DNA of 64,000 nt from Hymenobacter convexus (GCF_030580955.1 NZ_JAUQON010000017.1:53560-117559); one strand, 5' to 3'; counted from the stretch's first letter, positions 1 to 8,693 are shown. A program made the numbers and translations. The notes: generated by a model not told the origin, from the sequence alone.

Positions 1-94
1 GCGGCGGGTAAACCGGTATGTCCTGGGCGGCGGCGGTACGGGCCAGGCCGAACAGCCCGAATAGCAAAAAGCGAAGCGGAAAAGGTGGGCGCAT
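1..94 (-). CDS. Partial exported protein, N-terminal signal peptide only
   Basis: Reading from an ATG at 94 on the minus strand gives about 31 codons that run off the window edge. The translation opens MRPPFPLRFLLFGLFG and continues to AAAQD, a typical signal peptide with an Ala-X-Ala-type cleavage site. It must be the start of a secreted or outer-membrane protein, but nothing of the mature domain is visible, so no function is offered. A TTTG-containing promoter-like stretch lies just upstream on the same strand (rc of 95-115). Confidence 0.6.
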   Translation of the reverse strand, partial: MRPPFPLRFLLFGLFGLARTAAAQDIPVYPP

Positions 95-100
95 AAAGCA

Positions 101-129
101 AAGGGCTATACCTGATAAGCATAGCCCTT
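101..129. promoter_or_regulatory. Inverted repeat over the promoter of the partial exported gene
   Basis: AAGGGCTAT at 101-109 is matched by ATAGCCCTT at 121-129 with an 11-base spacer. On the minus strand the first arm contributes the CCCTTTG of the likely -7 element of the gene starting at 94, so the dyad could be an operator or a leader hairpin. No regulator is known from the sequence. Confidence 0.35.
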
Positions 130-205
130 GCCCTTACGAAAAACTTCATCAAACAGTCATCAAAACGGCCTGTGGGCAACAATTTGATGATGTTGGCTGA
201 TGGTC

Positions 206-1537
206 TTATTCCTGCCCGTAGCCCGCGCTCTGATAAGGGTAGCGCTGCTGGTGCAGAGCGGCCACGCGCTTGGAAATCAGCTCGCGCAGCTCTTCCAGGT
301 TGGTGCGCTCCTGGGCCGAGATGAAGACCACCGGGTCGTGCAGCTTGGCCATGTAGGTGGCCTGCAGCTGGGCCAGCGGCGGGCGCGGCGTGGTGCCGTC
401 GTCCTCGGCATCGAGCACTTCGCCGAAGGGGTCGTGCTGGGCATCGTCGGGTTTGTACTGGTCTATTTTGTTGAACACCAGCAGCATCGGCTTATCGGCC
501 GCGCCAATGTCGGCCAGCGTGTCGTTCACCACCTGAATCTGCTCCTCGAAACCGGGGTGCGAAATATCCACCACGTGCAGCAGTAAATCGGCTTCGCGAA
601 TCTCATCGAGCGTGCTCTTGAAGCTCTCAATGAGCTTGGTGGGCAGCTTGCGAATGAACCCGACCGTATCAGACAACAGGAAGGGGTGGCCGTCGAGCAC
701 CACCTTACGCGTGGTGGCATCCACGGTGGCGAAAAGCTTGTTTTCGGCGAAGACTTCGGCCTTGCCCAGCACATTCATCAGCGTGCTTTTGCCCACGTTG
801 GTGTAGCCCACCAGCGCCACCCGAATGCTGCCGCCACGGGTTTTGCGCTGGGTATGGGCCTGCTTGTCGAGGTCTTCGAGCTTCTCTTTGAGGAAGGCAA
901 TCCGGTCGCGCACAATGCGGCGGTCGGTTTCAATTTCCGTTTCGCCGGGGCCCTTCATGCCCACGCCGCCGCGCTGCTTGTCCAAGTGAGTCCAGAGGCC
1001 GGTGAGGCGGGGCAGCAGGTACTGGTACTGGGCCAGCTCCACCTGCGTGCGCGAGGTGGCCGACTTGGCCCGCAACGCGAAAATATCGAGGATGAGTAGC
1101 GAGCGGTCCACAATTTTCACCAGCAGTTCGGCCTCCAAGTTGCGGAGCTGGGAAGGGGAGAGGTCATCATCGAATACCACCATGCTGCTGCCCTCGTGCT
1201 GCACGTAGGCCTTGATTTCGGCCAGCTTGCCCTCGCCCACATAGGTGCGAATGTCGGGTTTTTCGAGGCGCTGCACGAAGCGCTTGGTGGCGGTGGCGCC
1301 GGCGGTTTCAATCAGAAACGCCAGCTCGTTGAGGTATTCAGTGGTTTGGGCTTCGGACTGCCGGCGCGGAGGCACCGAAACCAGCACGGCGGTTTCCTGC
1401 TCTTTGGCGGTTTCGTAGGTGCCGTTGGCGGCGGCTTTCAGCAGAATGCGGCCGGCCCGGCCCTTCACGTTGTCGGTGGCCCCGACGTGGCGGGTGCTGT
1501 TGCCGGGCTTGCGGCCGCCGGATTGGGAAGTTGCCAT
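206..1537 (-). CDS. hflX: GTPase HflX
   Basis: This 443-residue protein is a ribosome-associated GTPase of the HflX family, which splits or rescues 70S ribosomes under stress. The N-terminal third carries the HflX domain with the glycine-rich GGVGMKGPGETEIETDRR signature. The G domain follows with G1 GYTNVGKSTL, G3 DTVGFIRKLP and G4 NKID. A C-terminal segment of about 70 residues (from VFISAQERTNLEE) holds the G5-like SA motif. An Arg/Lys-rich N-terminal extension of about 45 residues precedes the conserved domain. The start is ATG at 1537. It stands alone, with a palindromic repeat about 70 bases upstream. The assignment is firm because all motifs are intact. Confidence 0.97.
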   Translation of the reverse strand: MATSQSGGRKPGNSTRHVGATDNVKGRAGRILLKAAANGTYETAKEQETAVLVSVPPRRQSEAQTTEYLNELAFLIETAGATATKRFVQRLEKPDIRTYVGEGKLAEIKAYVQHEGSSMVVFDDDLSPSQLRNLEAELLVKIVDRSLLILDIFALRAKSATSRTQVELAQYQYLLPRLTGLWTHLDKQRGGVGMKGPGETEIETDRRIVRDRIAFLKEKLEDLDKQAHTQRKTRGGSIRVALVGYTNVGKSTLMNVLGKAEVFAENKLFATVDATTRKVVLDGHPFLLSDTVGFIRKLPTKLIESFKSTLDEIREADLLLHVVDISHPGFEEQIQVVNDTLADIGAADKPMLLVFNKIDQYKPDDAQHDPFGEVLDAEDDGTTPRPPLAQLQATYMAKLHDPVVFISAQERTNLEELRELISKRVAALHQQRYPYQSAGYGQE

Positions 1538-1610
1538 AGGAATGGTTTGTAATCGGTATTGGATGGGTCAGAAGAAGCTAAACGCAAATCCGACCAATTT
1601 GACTAAAAGA

Positions 1611-1723
1611 ACGTCATGCTTCATCTGGCGTCCGCGAAGTCGAAGCATCCCTACTGTGCAACTAATCCCAATCGTCAGGAATAATATTGCGGTAGAGATG
1701 CTTCGACTGCGCTCAGCATGACG
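1611..1723. repeat. Palindromic interspersed repeat, diverged copy (GAGCGCAG family)
   Basis: The left unit (from ACGTCATGCT at 1611) and right unit (to AGCATGACG near 1723) are inverted relative to each other around a spacer of about 35 bases. The right unit is close to the family consensus (core seen on the minus strand as GAGCGCAGTCGA). The left unit is diverged, with its core mutated. It lies between hflX and the cytochrome gene. Confidence 0.75.
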
Positions 1724-1745
1724 AATGCGGGTTTAAGCGTCCCGG

Positions 1746-2033
1746 CTACTTCAGCGTCAGCGAGTAGGCCACTACCTGCTGCACCTCGGCCGGCGTGAGC
1801 ACCTTTTCAAAGGCCGGCATCTTGCCCATGCCTTTCGTTACCATGTAAGTGCGGCCGAAAGCGTTGAGGTTGCTTTTGGTGAGGTCGTGGGCGCCGTTGG
1901 CGCCTTTCTTGCCGTTGGCACCGTGGCAGCGCGCACAGTTTTTCTGGAACAGGGCCTGGCCGGGCAGCAGCGGCGGGCCCGCCTGGGCCAGCAGGGGCAG
2001 CGCCAAAAGAAGTAGCGTGAAACGAAACAGCAT
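1746..2033 (-). CDS. Small periplasmic c-type cytochrome
   Basis: The product has 95 residues from ATG at 2033: a cleavable signal peptide (about residues 1-18, ending AQA) and a single cytochrome c domain. The heme-binding motif is CARCH at residues 33-37, and the likely axial methionine is in KMPAF (Met72). It should be exported and carry one covalently bound heme, passing electrons in the periplasm; the partner is not evident. A longer in-frame reading to 2180 was rejected because it lacks a signal peptide at its start and would overlap the divergent glycosyltransferase promoter. Confidence 0.88.
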   Translation of the reverse strand: MLFRFTLLLLALPLLAQAGPPLLPGQALFQKNCARCHGANGKKGANGAHDLTKSNLNAFGRTYMVTKGMGKMPAFEKVLTPAEVQQVVAYSLTLK

Positions 2034-2191
2034 AACGGGGCTAACACAAAATCGAGCCACAAAGTACCGGCTTAAAGGTGAAATGGGGCGGCGGTGCAAT
2101 GCCGGGTGTTGGAATGAACGGGCGCGGGTAAAATCCGTAAGGCCGACCTTTGCCCCCGAACTCACCATTTCACCCCTCACTGCTCCCCGTT

Positions 2192-3304
2192 TTGCGCGTC
2201 GCCCTCGTCATCAATACCAGCTGGAATATTTGGAATTTTCGGGCCAGCCTCGTGCGGGCCCTGCAGGCCGCCGGCCACGAGGTGCTGGCCATTGCGCCCC
2301 CCGATGACTATTCGGCGCGCCTCGAAACCGAGCTGGGCTGCCGCTTCGTGCCCATCCTGATGGAAAACAAGGGCACCAACCCGGTGAAAGACGCCGCCCT
2401 CACGCGCCGCTTCTACCAGATTTACAAGCGCGAAAAGCCCGACGTGGTGCTGCACTACACCATCAAGCCCAACATCTACGGCAGCATCGCGGCCAAGCTG
2501 GCCGGCATTCCTAGCATCAACAACGTGAGCGGGCTGGGCACGGTATTCATCATCAAAAACTTCGTGAGCAAGGTGGCGCTGGGCCTCTACCGCTTCGCTT
2601 TCCGCTTTCCGGCCAAAATATTTTTCCAGAACGGCGACGACCGCCAGCTCTTTCTCGACAACGGCCTCGTGCGCAAGGAAATAACCGACCTGCTGCCCGG
2701 CTCCGGCGTGGCCACCGACCGGTTTCGGCCCGCCGCGCAGTTCACCCGCAACCAGCCCTTCGTGTTTCTGATGGTGGCGCGGGTGCTCTATGAAAAGGGC
2801 GTGGTGGAATACTTCGAAGCGGCCAAAGCCATTCGTGAGGCCGTGCCGGGTACCCGCGTTCAGCTCTTGGGCGGGCTTGATGAGGCCGGCGGCGTGGGCG
2901 TGCCCCGCGCCACGTTTGAAGAGTGGCTGAAAAGTGGCGACATTGAGTACCTGGGCCGCTCCGACGATGTGGCCGCCCACATCCACCAGGCCGATTGCGT
3001 GGTGCTGCCCAGCTACCGCGAAGGCACGCCCAAAACCCTGCTCGAAGCCGCTGCCTGCGGCAAGCCCCTGGTGACCACCGACGTGCCCGGCTGCCGCGAA
3101 ACCGTGGTGGACGGCCGCAACGGCTACCTCTGCCAGGTGCGCAGCGGCGAAGACCTGGCCGCCAAAATGCTGCAGGTGCTGCGCCTGAGCGACGCCGACC
3201 TGCAGGGCATGGGCCAGAACAGCCGCTACCTCGCCGAAACCAAATTCGACGAAAAGCTGGTGCTCAACAAGTACCTCGCGGCCGTGGCCGAGGTGAAAAA
3301 ATAA
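2192..3304 (+). CDS. Glycosyltransferase family 4 (GT-B) protein
   Basis: About 370 residues with GT-B architecture: an N-terminal acceptor domain beginning RVALVINTSWNIWNFR and a C-terminal nucleotide-sugar domain with ARVLYEKGVVEYFEAA and the EX7E-like region SYREGTPKTLLEAAACGKP. This is the pattern of GT4 enzymes that build lipopolysaccharide, O-antigen or capsule. The start is uncertain: I chose TTG at 2192, which begins the conserved domain and lies about 40 bases after a TTTG promoter element (2149-2152). An upstream TTG at 2150 would overlap that element. The gene is followed 39 bases later by rfbC, which supports a role in surface polysaccharide synthesis. Donor and acceptor sugars cannot be read from sequence. 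Confidence 0.9.
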   Translation: MRVALVINTSWNIWNFRASLVRALQAAGHEVLAIAPPDDYSARLETELGCRFVPILMENKGTNPVKDAALTRRFYQIYKREKPDVVLHYTIKPNIYGSIAAKLAGIPSINNVSGLGTVFIIKNFVSKVALGLYRFAFRFPAKIFFQNGDDRQLFLDNGLVRKEITDLLPGSGVATDRFRPAAQFTRNQPFVFLMVARVLYEKGVVEYFEAAKAIREAVPGTRVQLLGGLDEAGGVGVPRATFEEWLKSGDIEYLGRSDDVAAHIHQADCVVLPSYREGTPKTLLEAAACGKPLVTTDVPGCRETVVDGRNGYLCQVRSGEDLAAKMLQVLRLSDADLQGMGQNSRYLAETKFDEKLVLNKYLAAVAEVKK

Positions 3305-3312
3305 CGCCGGTG

Positions 3313-3338
3313 TTGCCCGCCTCACCCGCCTAACTTTG
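3313..3338 (+). promoter_or_regulatory. Bacteroidota-type promoter of rfbC
   Basis: TTG at 3313-3315 and TAACTTTG at 3331-3338 match the Bacteroidota primary sigma consensus (TTG, spacer, TAnnTTTG), although the 15-base spacer is slightly short. The ATG is only 5 bases beyond the -7 box, so the leader would be very short. It suggests that rfbC can be transcribed separately from the glycosyltransferase. Confidence 0.6.
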
Positions 3339-3343
3339 CACCG

Positions 3344-3892
3344 ATGCAAGCAAAATCCCACGCCCTGCCGGGCCTCATCGAATTTATTCCCCGCCTGTTT
3401 GGCGACCCGCGCGGGGTGTTTTACGAAACCTATAGCGCCCGCCTGATGCAGGAACTGGGCCTGCCCGCCCACCTGGAGTGGGTGCAGGACAACCAATCCA
3501 AGTCGCAGCCGGGCGTGGTGCGTGGCCTGCATTTCCAGCGCCCGCCCCACGCCCAGGCCAAGCTGGTACGCGTGGCCCACGGCAGCGCCCTCGACGTGGT
3601 GGTGGACATCCGCCGCGACTCGCCCACCTTCGGCCAGCACGCCACCGTGGAGCTGAGCGCCGCCCTCGGCAACATCCTGTTTGTGCCCATCGGCTTCGCC
3701 CACGGCTTCGTGGCGCTGGAAGAAGACACGCTCTTTCTCTACAAATGCTCCGATTATTACGCCCCCGCCGCTGAAGGCGGCTTGCTCTGGAACGACCCGG
3801 CTCTGAACATCAACTGGGGGGTGGCCGAAGCCATCATCTCGCCTAAAGACGCCGTGCTGCCTACGCTGGCGGAGCTGGATAGCCCATTTTAA
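3344..3892 (+). CDS. rfbC: dTDP-4-dehydrorhamnose 3,5-epimerase
   Basis: A 182-residue cupin enzyme that epimerises dTDP-4-dehydro-6-deoxyglucose at C3 and C5 in dTDP-L-rhamnose synthesis. Family hallmarks are present: GDPRGVFYETYS near the N-terminus, QDNQSKSQPGVVRGLHFQ with the catalytic His in RGLHFQ, the VVDIRRDSPTFG strand, and the second active-site segment PIGFAHGFVALEEDTLFLYK. Length matches the family (about 180-190). rfbA, rfbB and rfbD are not in the window, so the rest of the pathway is encoded elsewhere. Its closeness to a GT4 gene suggests rhamnose-containing or related surface glycan. Confidence 0.96.
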   Translation: MQAKSHALPGLIEFIPRLFGDPRGVFYETYSARLMQELGLPAHLEWVQDNQSKSQPGVVRGLHFQRPPHAQAKLVRVAHGSALDVVVDIRRDSPTFGQHATVELSAALGNILFVPIGFAHGFVALEEDTLFLYKCSDYYAPAAEGGLLWNDPALNINWGVAEAIISPKDAVLPTLAELDSPF

Positions 3893-3908
3893 CGGGTAGA
3901 CAAGGGAT

Positions 3909-3957
3909 AAAAAGCCCGTCATGCTGAGCGCAGCCGAAGCATGACGGGCTTAATTTT
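3909..3957. terminator. Bidirectional terminator made from a single palindromic repeat unit
   Basis: GCCCGTCATGCT and AGCATGACGGGC form a perfect 12-bp stem around the loop GAGCGCAGCCGA, flanked by A and T runs. The loop and inner stem are exactly the core unit of the interspersed repeat family found throughout the window. It sits between the convergent rfbC and murF genes, as expected for a shared terminator. Confidence 0.85.
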
Positions 3958-3967
3958 TATTCACCCC

Positions 3968-5275
3968 CTACAGCAGCGGCACCAGCGTTTCCAGGCCCAT
4001 GCCGCGGCTGCCTTTGAGCAGGATGTGCCGGCCGGTTAGCGGCTGGCATTGGAGCCAGTCGGTGGCAGCTTCTTTGGTTTTGAAGTGCAGCGTGGTGGCG
4101 GGGGTGCTTTTGTTCCAGGCCTGCGCCATTTCGGGACCGATGAGGATGGCCGTGCCGAACGCCAGCTCGGTGAGGAGCTTGCCCAGCGCGCGGTGCTCGT
4201 GCCCGCTGGCTTCGCCCAACTCAAACATATCGCCCAGAATCACCACCTTATCGGCCAGCGCGCCGGGGCGGCCGGCGAAGCTGCGCAGGGCCGCCGTCAT
4301 GCTGCTGGGGTTGGCGTTGTAGGCGTCGAGAATGAGGTCGTTGCCGCGCGCGGTGCGCACCAGTTGCGAGCGGTTGTTCTGCGGGTTGTACTGGGCCAGG
4401 GCGGTGGCCACTTTGGCTGGCGCAATGCCGAAATGCAGGCCCACGGCGGCGGCAGCGGCCAGGTTGGGGAAATTGTAATCGCCGGTGAGCTGGGCGGCCA
4501 CGTCGGTGCCGTCGGCCAAGCGTAAGGCCACGGCGGGGTCGGCGGCGAGCAGCGTGGCGGGGAAATTATCGGCCGGGCTGGGGTAGGTGAGGCGCGTGGG
4601 CACGGGCGCGGCCAGGCCAGGCAGGCGCGCATCCAGCGTATTCACGAAAGCCGTGCCGCCGGTGCGCGCCAGATAGTCGAACAGCTCGCCCTTGCCCAGG
4701 GCCACGCCCTCGGGGCCCCCGAAACCTTCGAGGTGGGCCAGGCCGATGTTGGTGATGAGGCCGTGGGTGGGCTGGGCCCACTCGCAATAAGCCGCGATTT
4801 CGCCCCGGTGGTTGGCCCCCATCTCAATCACGGCAAAGTTGTGCTCGCCCGCCCGCAGGCGCAGCAGCGTGAGCGGCACGCCGATGTGGTTGTTGAGGTT
4901 TCCAATCGTGGCCAGCACGTGGAATTGCTGGGCCAGCACGGCCGTGAGCAGCTCCTTGGTGGTGGTTTTGCCATTGGAGCCCGTGATGGCCAGAACCGGA
5001 ATCTGGAACTGCTCGCGGTGCTCGCGGGCCAGCTCCTGCAGGGCCAGGAGTGGGTCGGGGGCGAAGGTGTAGCGGGCGGGGTCGGTGGCGGCCAGGGCTT
5101 CGTCGTCGACCACGGCGTGGCTCGCACCGGCGGCCAGTGCCTGCGGGGCAAAGGCCGCGCCCCGGAAACTGGGGCCGTTGAGGGCGAAAAAGAGCGTGCC
5201 GGGCTGGGGCTGGCGCGAGTCGGTGCTGACAAGGCCCTGGGCGGCCAGGTAGTGGGAGTAAAGCGGCGTAGGCAT
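3968..5275 (-). CDS. murF: UDP-N-acetylmuramoyl-tripeptide--D-alanyl-D-alanine ligase
   Basis: The 435-residue product adds D-Ala-D-Ala to the UDP-MurNAc tripeptide, the last cytoplasmic step of peptidoglycan precursor synthesis. Visible features are the N-terminal uridine-binding region (STDSRQPQPGTLFFAL), the ATP-binding P-loop AITGSNGKTTTKELL, the Mur signature VIEMGANHRGEIA, and the C-terminal LDAYNANPSSM and ILGDMFELGE motifs. The start is ATG at 5275, with a CACCTTTGC promoter element just upstream. A much longer in-frame ORF (to 6706) is antisense to the next gene and was not accepted. The gene stands outside any division/cell-wall cluster here. Confidence 0.96.
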   Translation of the reverse strand: MPTPLYSHYLAAQGLVSTDSRQPQPGTLFFALNGPSFRGAAFAPQALAAGASHAVVDDEALAATDPARYTFAPDPLLALQELAREHREQFQIPVLAITGSNGKTTTKELLTAVLAQQFHVLATIGNLNNHIGVPLTLLRLRAGEHNFAVIEMGANHRGEIAAYCEWAQPTHGLITNIGLAHLEGFGGPEGVALGKGELFDYLARTGGTAFVNTLDARLPGLAAPVPTRLTYPSPADNFPATLLAADPAVALRLADGTDVAAQLTGDYNFPNLAAAAAVGLHFGIAPAKVATALAQYNPQNNRSQLVRTARGNDLILDAYNANPSSMTAALRSFAGRPGALADKVVILGDMFELGEASGHEHRALGKLLTELAFGTAILIGPEMAQAWNKSTPATTLHFKTKEAATDWLQCQPLTGRHILLKGSRGMGLETLVPLL

Positions 5276-5377
5276 GAACTGAAACGAGTGGCCGGGTGTA
5301 ACTTGCTGCAAAGGTGGGCGTGATTTTTGTACCGCGCGGTGCGGTCCTTTTCTATCATCGGTTTCCCCCTGCTGCTT

Positions 5378-7705
5378 ATGCTTCGTTTTTACGCTTTTTT
5401 GCTGGCGCTGCTGGCTTTTTCTTTCGCGGCCCGTGCCCAGGCTTCGCGGTTTGGGTTTGAATACCGGGCGGCGGCCAAGGTGGTGCACGGCACCGATACC
5501 CTGACCAATGCCTGGGCCGGCGGCCTCAACACGCCCCAGTTCAGCAGCATCGACCTGGACAACGACGGGCGCCCCGACCTGTTTGCCTTCGACCACGAAA
5601 GCAGCCGCGTCTACACCTTTCTGAATGTGGCCGCGCCGGGCACCGCCGCCGGGCGCCGCTGGCAGTACGCCCCGCAGTACGAATCCATTTTCCCCGACAG
5701 CCTCAACAGCTGGGTGCTGCTGCGCGACTACGACTGCGACGGCCGCCCCGACATCTTCACCTACGCCCCCGGCGGCAACATTGCCGTGCTGCGCAACGTG
5801 CTGGCCAACGGCCGGCCCAGCTTCCAGCTCGTCACCAACCAGATTCGCTTTTCGGGCGGCTTCGCGGGCACGGCCAACCTCACCATTGGCGGCTACAACC
5901 TGCCGGCCATTCAGGACGTGAACGGCGACGGCAAGCTCGACATCATGAGCTATGACTTCATTGCCTCCTTGGTCATCGAGCAATACATCAACACCAGCCC
6001 CGGCACCTGCGGCAGCGCCCTCACCTTCAACCGCACTTCCACCCAATGGGCCAACCTGCGGGCCTGCGGCGCCTGCGCCGAGTTCGGCATCGGGACAGCC
6101 CCGTGCTTCACGGCGCCCAAAACCACCCACACCGGCGGCCACAGCCTGCTGCTGCTGGACCTGGACGGCGACGGCGACCAGGACGTGCTCGACGGCCGCG
6201 ACAACTGCCCCGAGCTGGCCCGCCTGCTCAACCAGGGCACTGATGCGGCGCCGGTGCTCACGCAGGCCGGCATCTCGGCCAGCTTCCCTTCGGCGGCCAC
6301 GCCGGCGCGGGTGCCGGTGTTCCCGGCCGGCTACTCGTTCGATGCCAACTTCGACGGCACCGCCGACCTGGTGGTGGCCCCCAACATGCTCAACAACCAG
6401 GGCGACCAGGTGAGCCTGCGCAACAGCGTGCAGCTCTTCACCAACGCGGCCACCACTGGCGCACCGGTGTACACCAACCAGGCCACCGGCTTTCTGCAAA
6501 ACACGATGATTGACGTGAGCGAAGGCGCCGCGCCCACCCTGGGCGACATCGACGGCGACGGCCTGGTCGACCTGCTGGTGGCCAACCACGCCGACCGCGT
6601 GAACAACGTGTACCGCGCCAGCCTCACGTATTACCGCAACGTGGGCACCCGCACCCGGCCCGTGTTTCAGCTCGTGAACAGCGACTACCTGGGCCTTTCG
6701 GCCCAAAACCTGACGGGCCTTAAACCTACCCTAGTGGACCTGAACCGCGACGGGGCCATCGACCTCGCCTACGCCGCCTGGGGCCTCGCCACCAACAAAG
6801 TATACTACATTCTGAACACGGCCCGGGCCGGGCAGCCCGCCGTGTTCGACCCGACGACGGTCCAGTACCTCAAGGCCACGACCCCTTCCGCTGCCAATTC
6901 GACCACCACCCCCACGCTGACGGACGGGATGCTGCCTTATCGCCAGGGCGACATGCCCTGCTTCACCGATGTGGACAACGACGGTTACGTCGACCTGCTC
7001 ATCGGCACCAACGAAATTCGGGAACCCGGCATGGCCCTGCGCTACTTCCGCAACCGGGGCCGCGGGCCCCTGGACAGCGCCTTTGTGCTGGTGAACAACG
7101 ACTTCGGTCGCATTCGCGAAGCCAGCGGCGCCCGCCCCTTCAACCTGGCGCCCGCCGTGGCCGACTTCGACGGTGATGGCCTGCCCGACCTGCTCACGGC
7201 CGACGTGACGGGCTACCTGCGCCTGTTCTCGAACTACCGCGCCCAGAATCCCAGCCTCTTCCTCGAGCGCACCGACCTGCTCTACAACCCCCTTACCGGT
7301 GCCTACGAGCCTACCCGCCTGGGCCTTGACGAGTACGTGCACTTTGGCCTGGCCGCGGCCGACCTCAACGGCGACGGCGCGCCGGAGCTGCTGGTGGGCA
7401 CGCAGGCCGGCGGCATTCTCAGCTTTGGCACCCGCAACCGCACCCTTACCGCCACCCGCACCGAAGCTGCCACAGCCCTGGCCCTGAGCGTGTACCCCAA
7501 CCCCGCCACCGCCACGGCCACCGTCGAAACGGCCCAGCCCACCCGCCTCGCCGTGCTCGACCTCACCGGCCGCGTGGTGCTCACGCTTGGCACCGCCCAG
7601 CGCCGCCACGCCCTGAGCCTGACCGGCCTGGCGCCCGGCGTGTACCTAGTGCGCGCCACCGCCGCCGATGGCACCGCCGCCGTGCGCCGCCTGGCAGTGC
7701 AGTAA
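5378..7705 (+). CDS. Secreted FG-GAP/VCBS repeat protein with T9SS sorting domain
   Basis: About 775 residues: a signal peptide (MLRFYAFLLALLAFSFAARA), then at least eight Asp-rich repeats of the FG-GAP/VCBS type, for example DLDNDGRPDLF, DVNGDGKLDIM, DIDGDGLVDLL and DFDGDGLPDLL, which normally build a calcium-binding beta propeller. The last 75 residues, starting LALSVYPNPATATATV and ending in VRRLAVQ, are a type A T9SS C-terminal sorting domain. The protein should be exported by Sec, moved across the outer membrane by T9SS and kept at the surface or released. Ligand unknown; repeats of this kind are common in adhesins and extracellular hydrolase partners. The ATG at 5378 was preferred to an upstream ORF start at 5327 because it begins the signal peptide. 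Confidence 0.9.
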   Translation: MLRFYAFLLALLAFSFAARAQASRFGFEYRAAAKVVHGTDTLTNAWAGGLNTPQFSSIDLDNDGRPDLFAFDHESSRVYTFLNVAAPGTAAGRRWQYAPQYESIFPDSLNSWVLLRDYDCDGRPDIFTYAPGGNIAVLRNVLANGRPSFQLVTNQIRFSGGFAGTANLTIGGYNLPAIQDVNGDGKLDIMSYDFIASLVIEQYINTSPGTCGSALTFNRTSTQWANLRACGACAEFGIGTAPCFTAPKTTHTGGHSLLLLDLDGDGDQDVLDGRDNCPELARLLNQGTDAAPVLTQAGISASFPSAATPARVPVFPAGYSFDANFDGTADLVVAPNMLNNQGDQVSLRNSVQLFTNAATTGAPVYTNQATGFLQNTMIDVSEGAAPTLGDIDGDGLVDLLVANHADRVNNVYRASLTYYRNVGTRTRPVFQLVNSDYLGLSAQNLTGLKPTLVDLNRDGAIDLAYAAWGLATNKVYYILNTARAGQPAVFDPTTVQYLKATTPSAANSTTTPTLTDGMLPYRQGDMPCFTDVDNDGYVDLLIGTNEIREPGMALRYFRNRGRGPLDSAFVLVNNDFGRIREASGARPFNLAPAVADFDGDGLPDLLTADVTGYLRLFSNYRAQNPSLFLERTDLLYNPLTGAYEPTRLGLDEYVHFGLAAADLNGDGAPELLVGTQAGGILSFGTRNRTLTATRTEAATALALSVYPNPATATATVETAQPTRLAVLDLTGRVVLTLGTAQRRHALSLTGLAPGVYLVRATAADGTAAVRRLAVQ

Positions 7706-7714
7706 GGAGCGGTT

Positions 7715-7896
7715 CTGTCATTGCGAGGGCGCAGCCCGTAGCAATCCGTCCTGTTCTCAGCGACCAGCCTTCTAATGTGAAAAGGTTTCAAAACGTGAAA
7801 AGGCCCGGCACTGCGCAGTGCCGGGCCTTTCTGGTAAAAGGGCGTGTCTGGTTTTGACAAGACGGATTGCCACGGCCTGCGGCCTCGCAATGACAG
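7715..7896. repeat. 176-182 bp MITE-like element, copy 1, with internal terminator
   Basis: Terminal inverted repeats start CTGTCATTGCGAGG and end CAATGACAG; inside each lies GCAATCCGTC or its complement. The centre holds a perfect hairpin (see 7798-7830). The reverse complement aligns along most of its length with the element at 48091-48266, including the unique stretch CTTTTACCAGAAAG, so these are two copies of one element and not chance palindromes. It sits between convergent genes. Confidence 0.85.
7798..7830. terminator. Intrinsic terminator hairpin inside the repeat element
   Basis: AAAGGCCCGGCACTGC and GCAGTGCCGGGCCTTT form a perfect dyad with A and T flanks. It serves the convergent T9SS protein gene (ending 7705) and the omega-amidase gene (ending 7900). 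Confidence 0.8.
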
Positions 7897-7899
7897 GTT

Positions 7900-8682
7900 T
7901 TAACTAAGCAGCTCGAACGCGTCCCCATCCTGCAGGGCGGTGAACTTGGTGCGGAAATCCTCCATCTCAGCGCGGCTAAGGGTGTGGGTGAAGAGGCCGT
8001 TTTGGCTATGGGCTTCCACGAGGTAGGTGCCTTTGGCATCGATGAGGGCCGAGTCGCCGCTGTATTCGTGGCCGGGGCCGTCGTGGCCGGTGCGGTTCAC
8101 GCCCAGGGCGCAGGCCACGTTCTCGATGGCGCGGGCGCGGAGCAGGGTGCGCCAGGCGGTGCGGCGCACAGCGGGCCAGTTGGCCACGTACAGGAGCAGG
8201 TCGTAGGGCTCAGCGGGTTGGTTGCGGCTCCACACGGGGAAGCGCAGGTCGTAGCACACCAGCGGGCAGATGCGCCAGCCGCGCCACTCTTCCACCAGCC
8301 GCGTCTGGCCGGGGGTGTAGGTGCGCTGCTCGCCGGCCAGCGTGAAGAGGTGGCGCTTGTTATAGTAGCTCAGGCTGCCATCGGGCCGCACCCAGAGCAG
8401 GCGGTTGTAGTAGGCGCCGTCTTCCTCGATGATGACGCTGCCCGTGACCACGGCCTCGTGGGCGGCGGCGCGCTCGCGCAGCCAGGCCACGGTGGGGCCG
8501 GCCATGGTTTCGGCCTGCGTTCGCGCTTCCATGCTGAAGCCGGTGGTGAACATCTCGGGCAGCACAATCAGGTCGGTAGGCCGGTCGAGGCCGGTCAGGT
8601 GCTGGTCGATGGCCGCGCGGTTGGCCGCGGCATCGTGCCAGTGCAGCTCGGTTTGGAGGAAGGAAACGGTGAGGTCGGACAT
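7900..8682 (-). CDS. Omega-amidase, nitrilase superfamily (YafV type)
   Basis: A 260-residue C-N hydrolase. The nitrilase triad is visible as Glu43 (LPEMFTTGFS), Lys109 (YYNKRHLF) and Cys143 (LVCYDLRFP). The sequence around these residues matches the omega-amidase/YafV branch, which hydrolyses alpha-ketoglutaramate and similar omega-amides to the keto acid and ammonia. The next gene upstream on the same strand is a methionine-type aminotransferase, the enzyme class that makes alpha-ketoglutaramate when glutamine is the donor. The two together form a glutamine transaminase/omega-amidase route. Cytoplasmic, with no signal peptide. Start ATG at 8682. Confidence 0.9.
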   Translation of the reverse strand: MSDLTVSFLQTELHWHDAAANRAAIDQHLTGLDRPTDLIVLPEMFTTGFSMEARTQAETMAGPTVAWLRERAAAHEAVVTGSVIIEEDGAYYNRLLWVRPDGSLSYYNKRHLFTLAGEQRTYTPGQTRLVEEWRGWRICPLVCYDLRFPVWSRNQPAEPYDLLLYVANWPAVRRTAWRTLLRARAIENVACALGVNRTGHDGPGHEYSGDSALIDAKGTYLVEAHSQNGLFTHTLSRAEMEDFRTKFTALQDGDAFELLS

Positions 8683-8693
8683 GGGAAAGAGAT

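Noticed and set aside
2177..3922. Long antisense open frame of 581 codons over the glycosyltransferase and rfbC
   Set aside because: Typical shadow of G+C-rich codon bias; both sense genes have intact family motifs.
5276..6706. Extension of the murF reading frame to a 912-codon ORF
   Set aside because: The extra part is antisense to a clear FG-GAP/T9SS gene, is low-complexity (Val/Gly/Ala/His-rich) and has no domain. MurF has its usual start and length from 5275.
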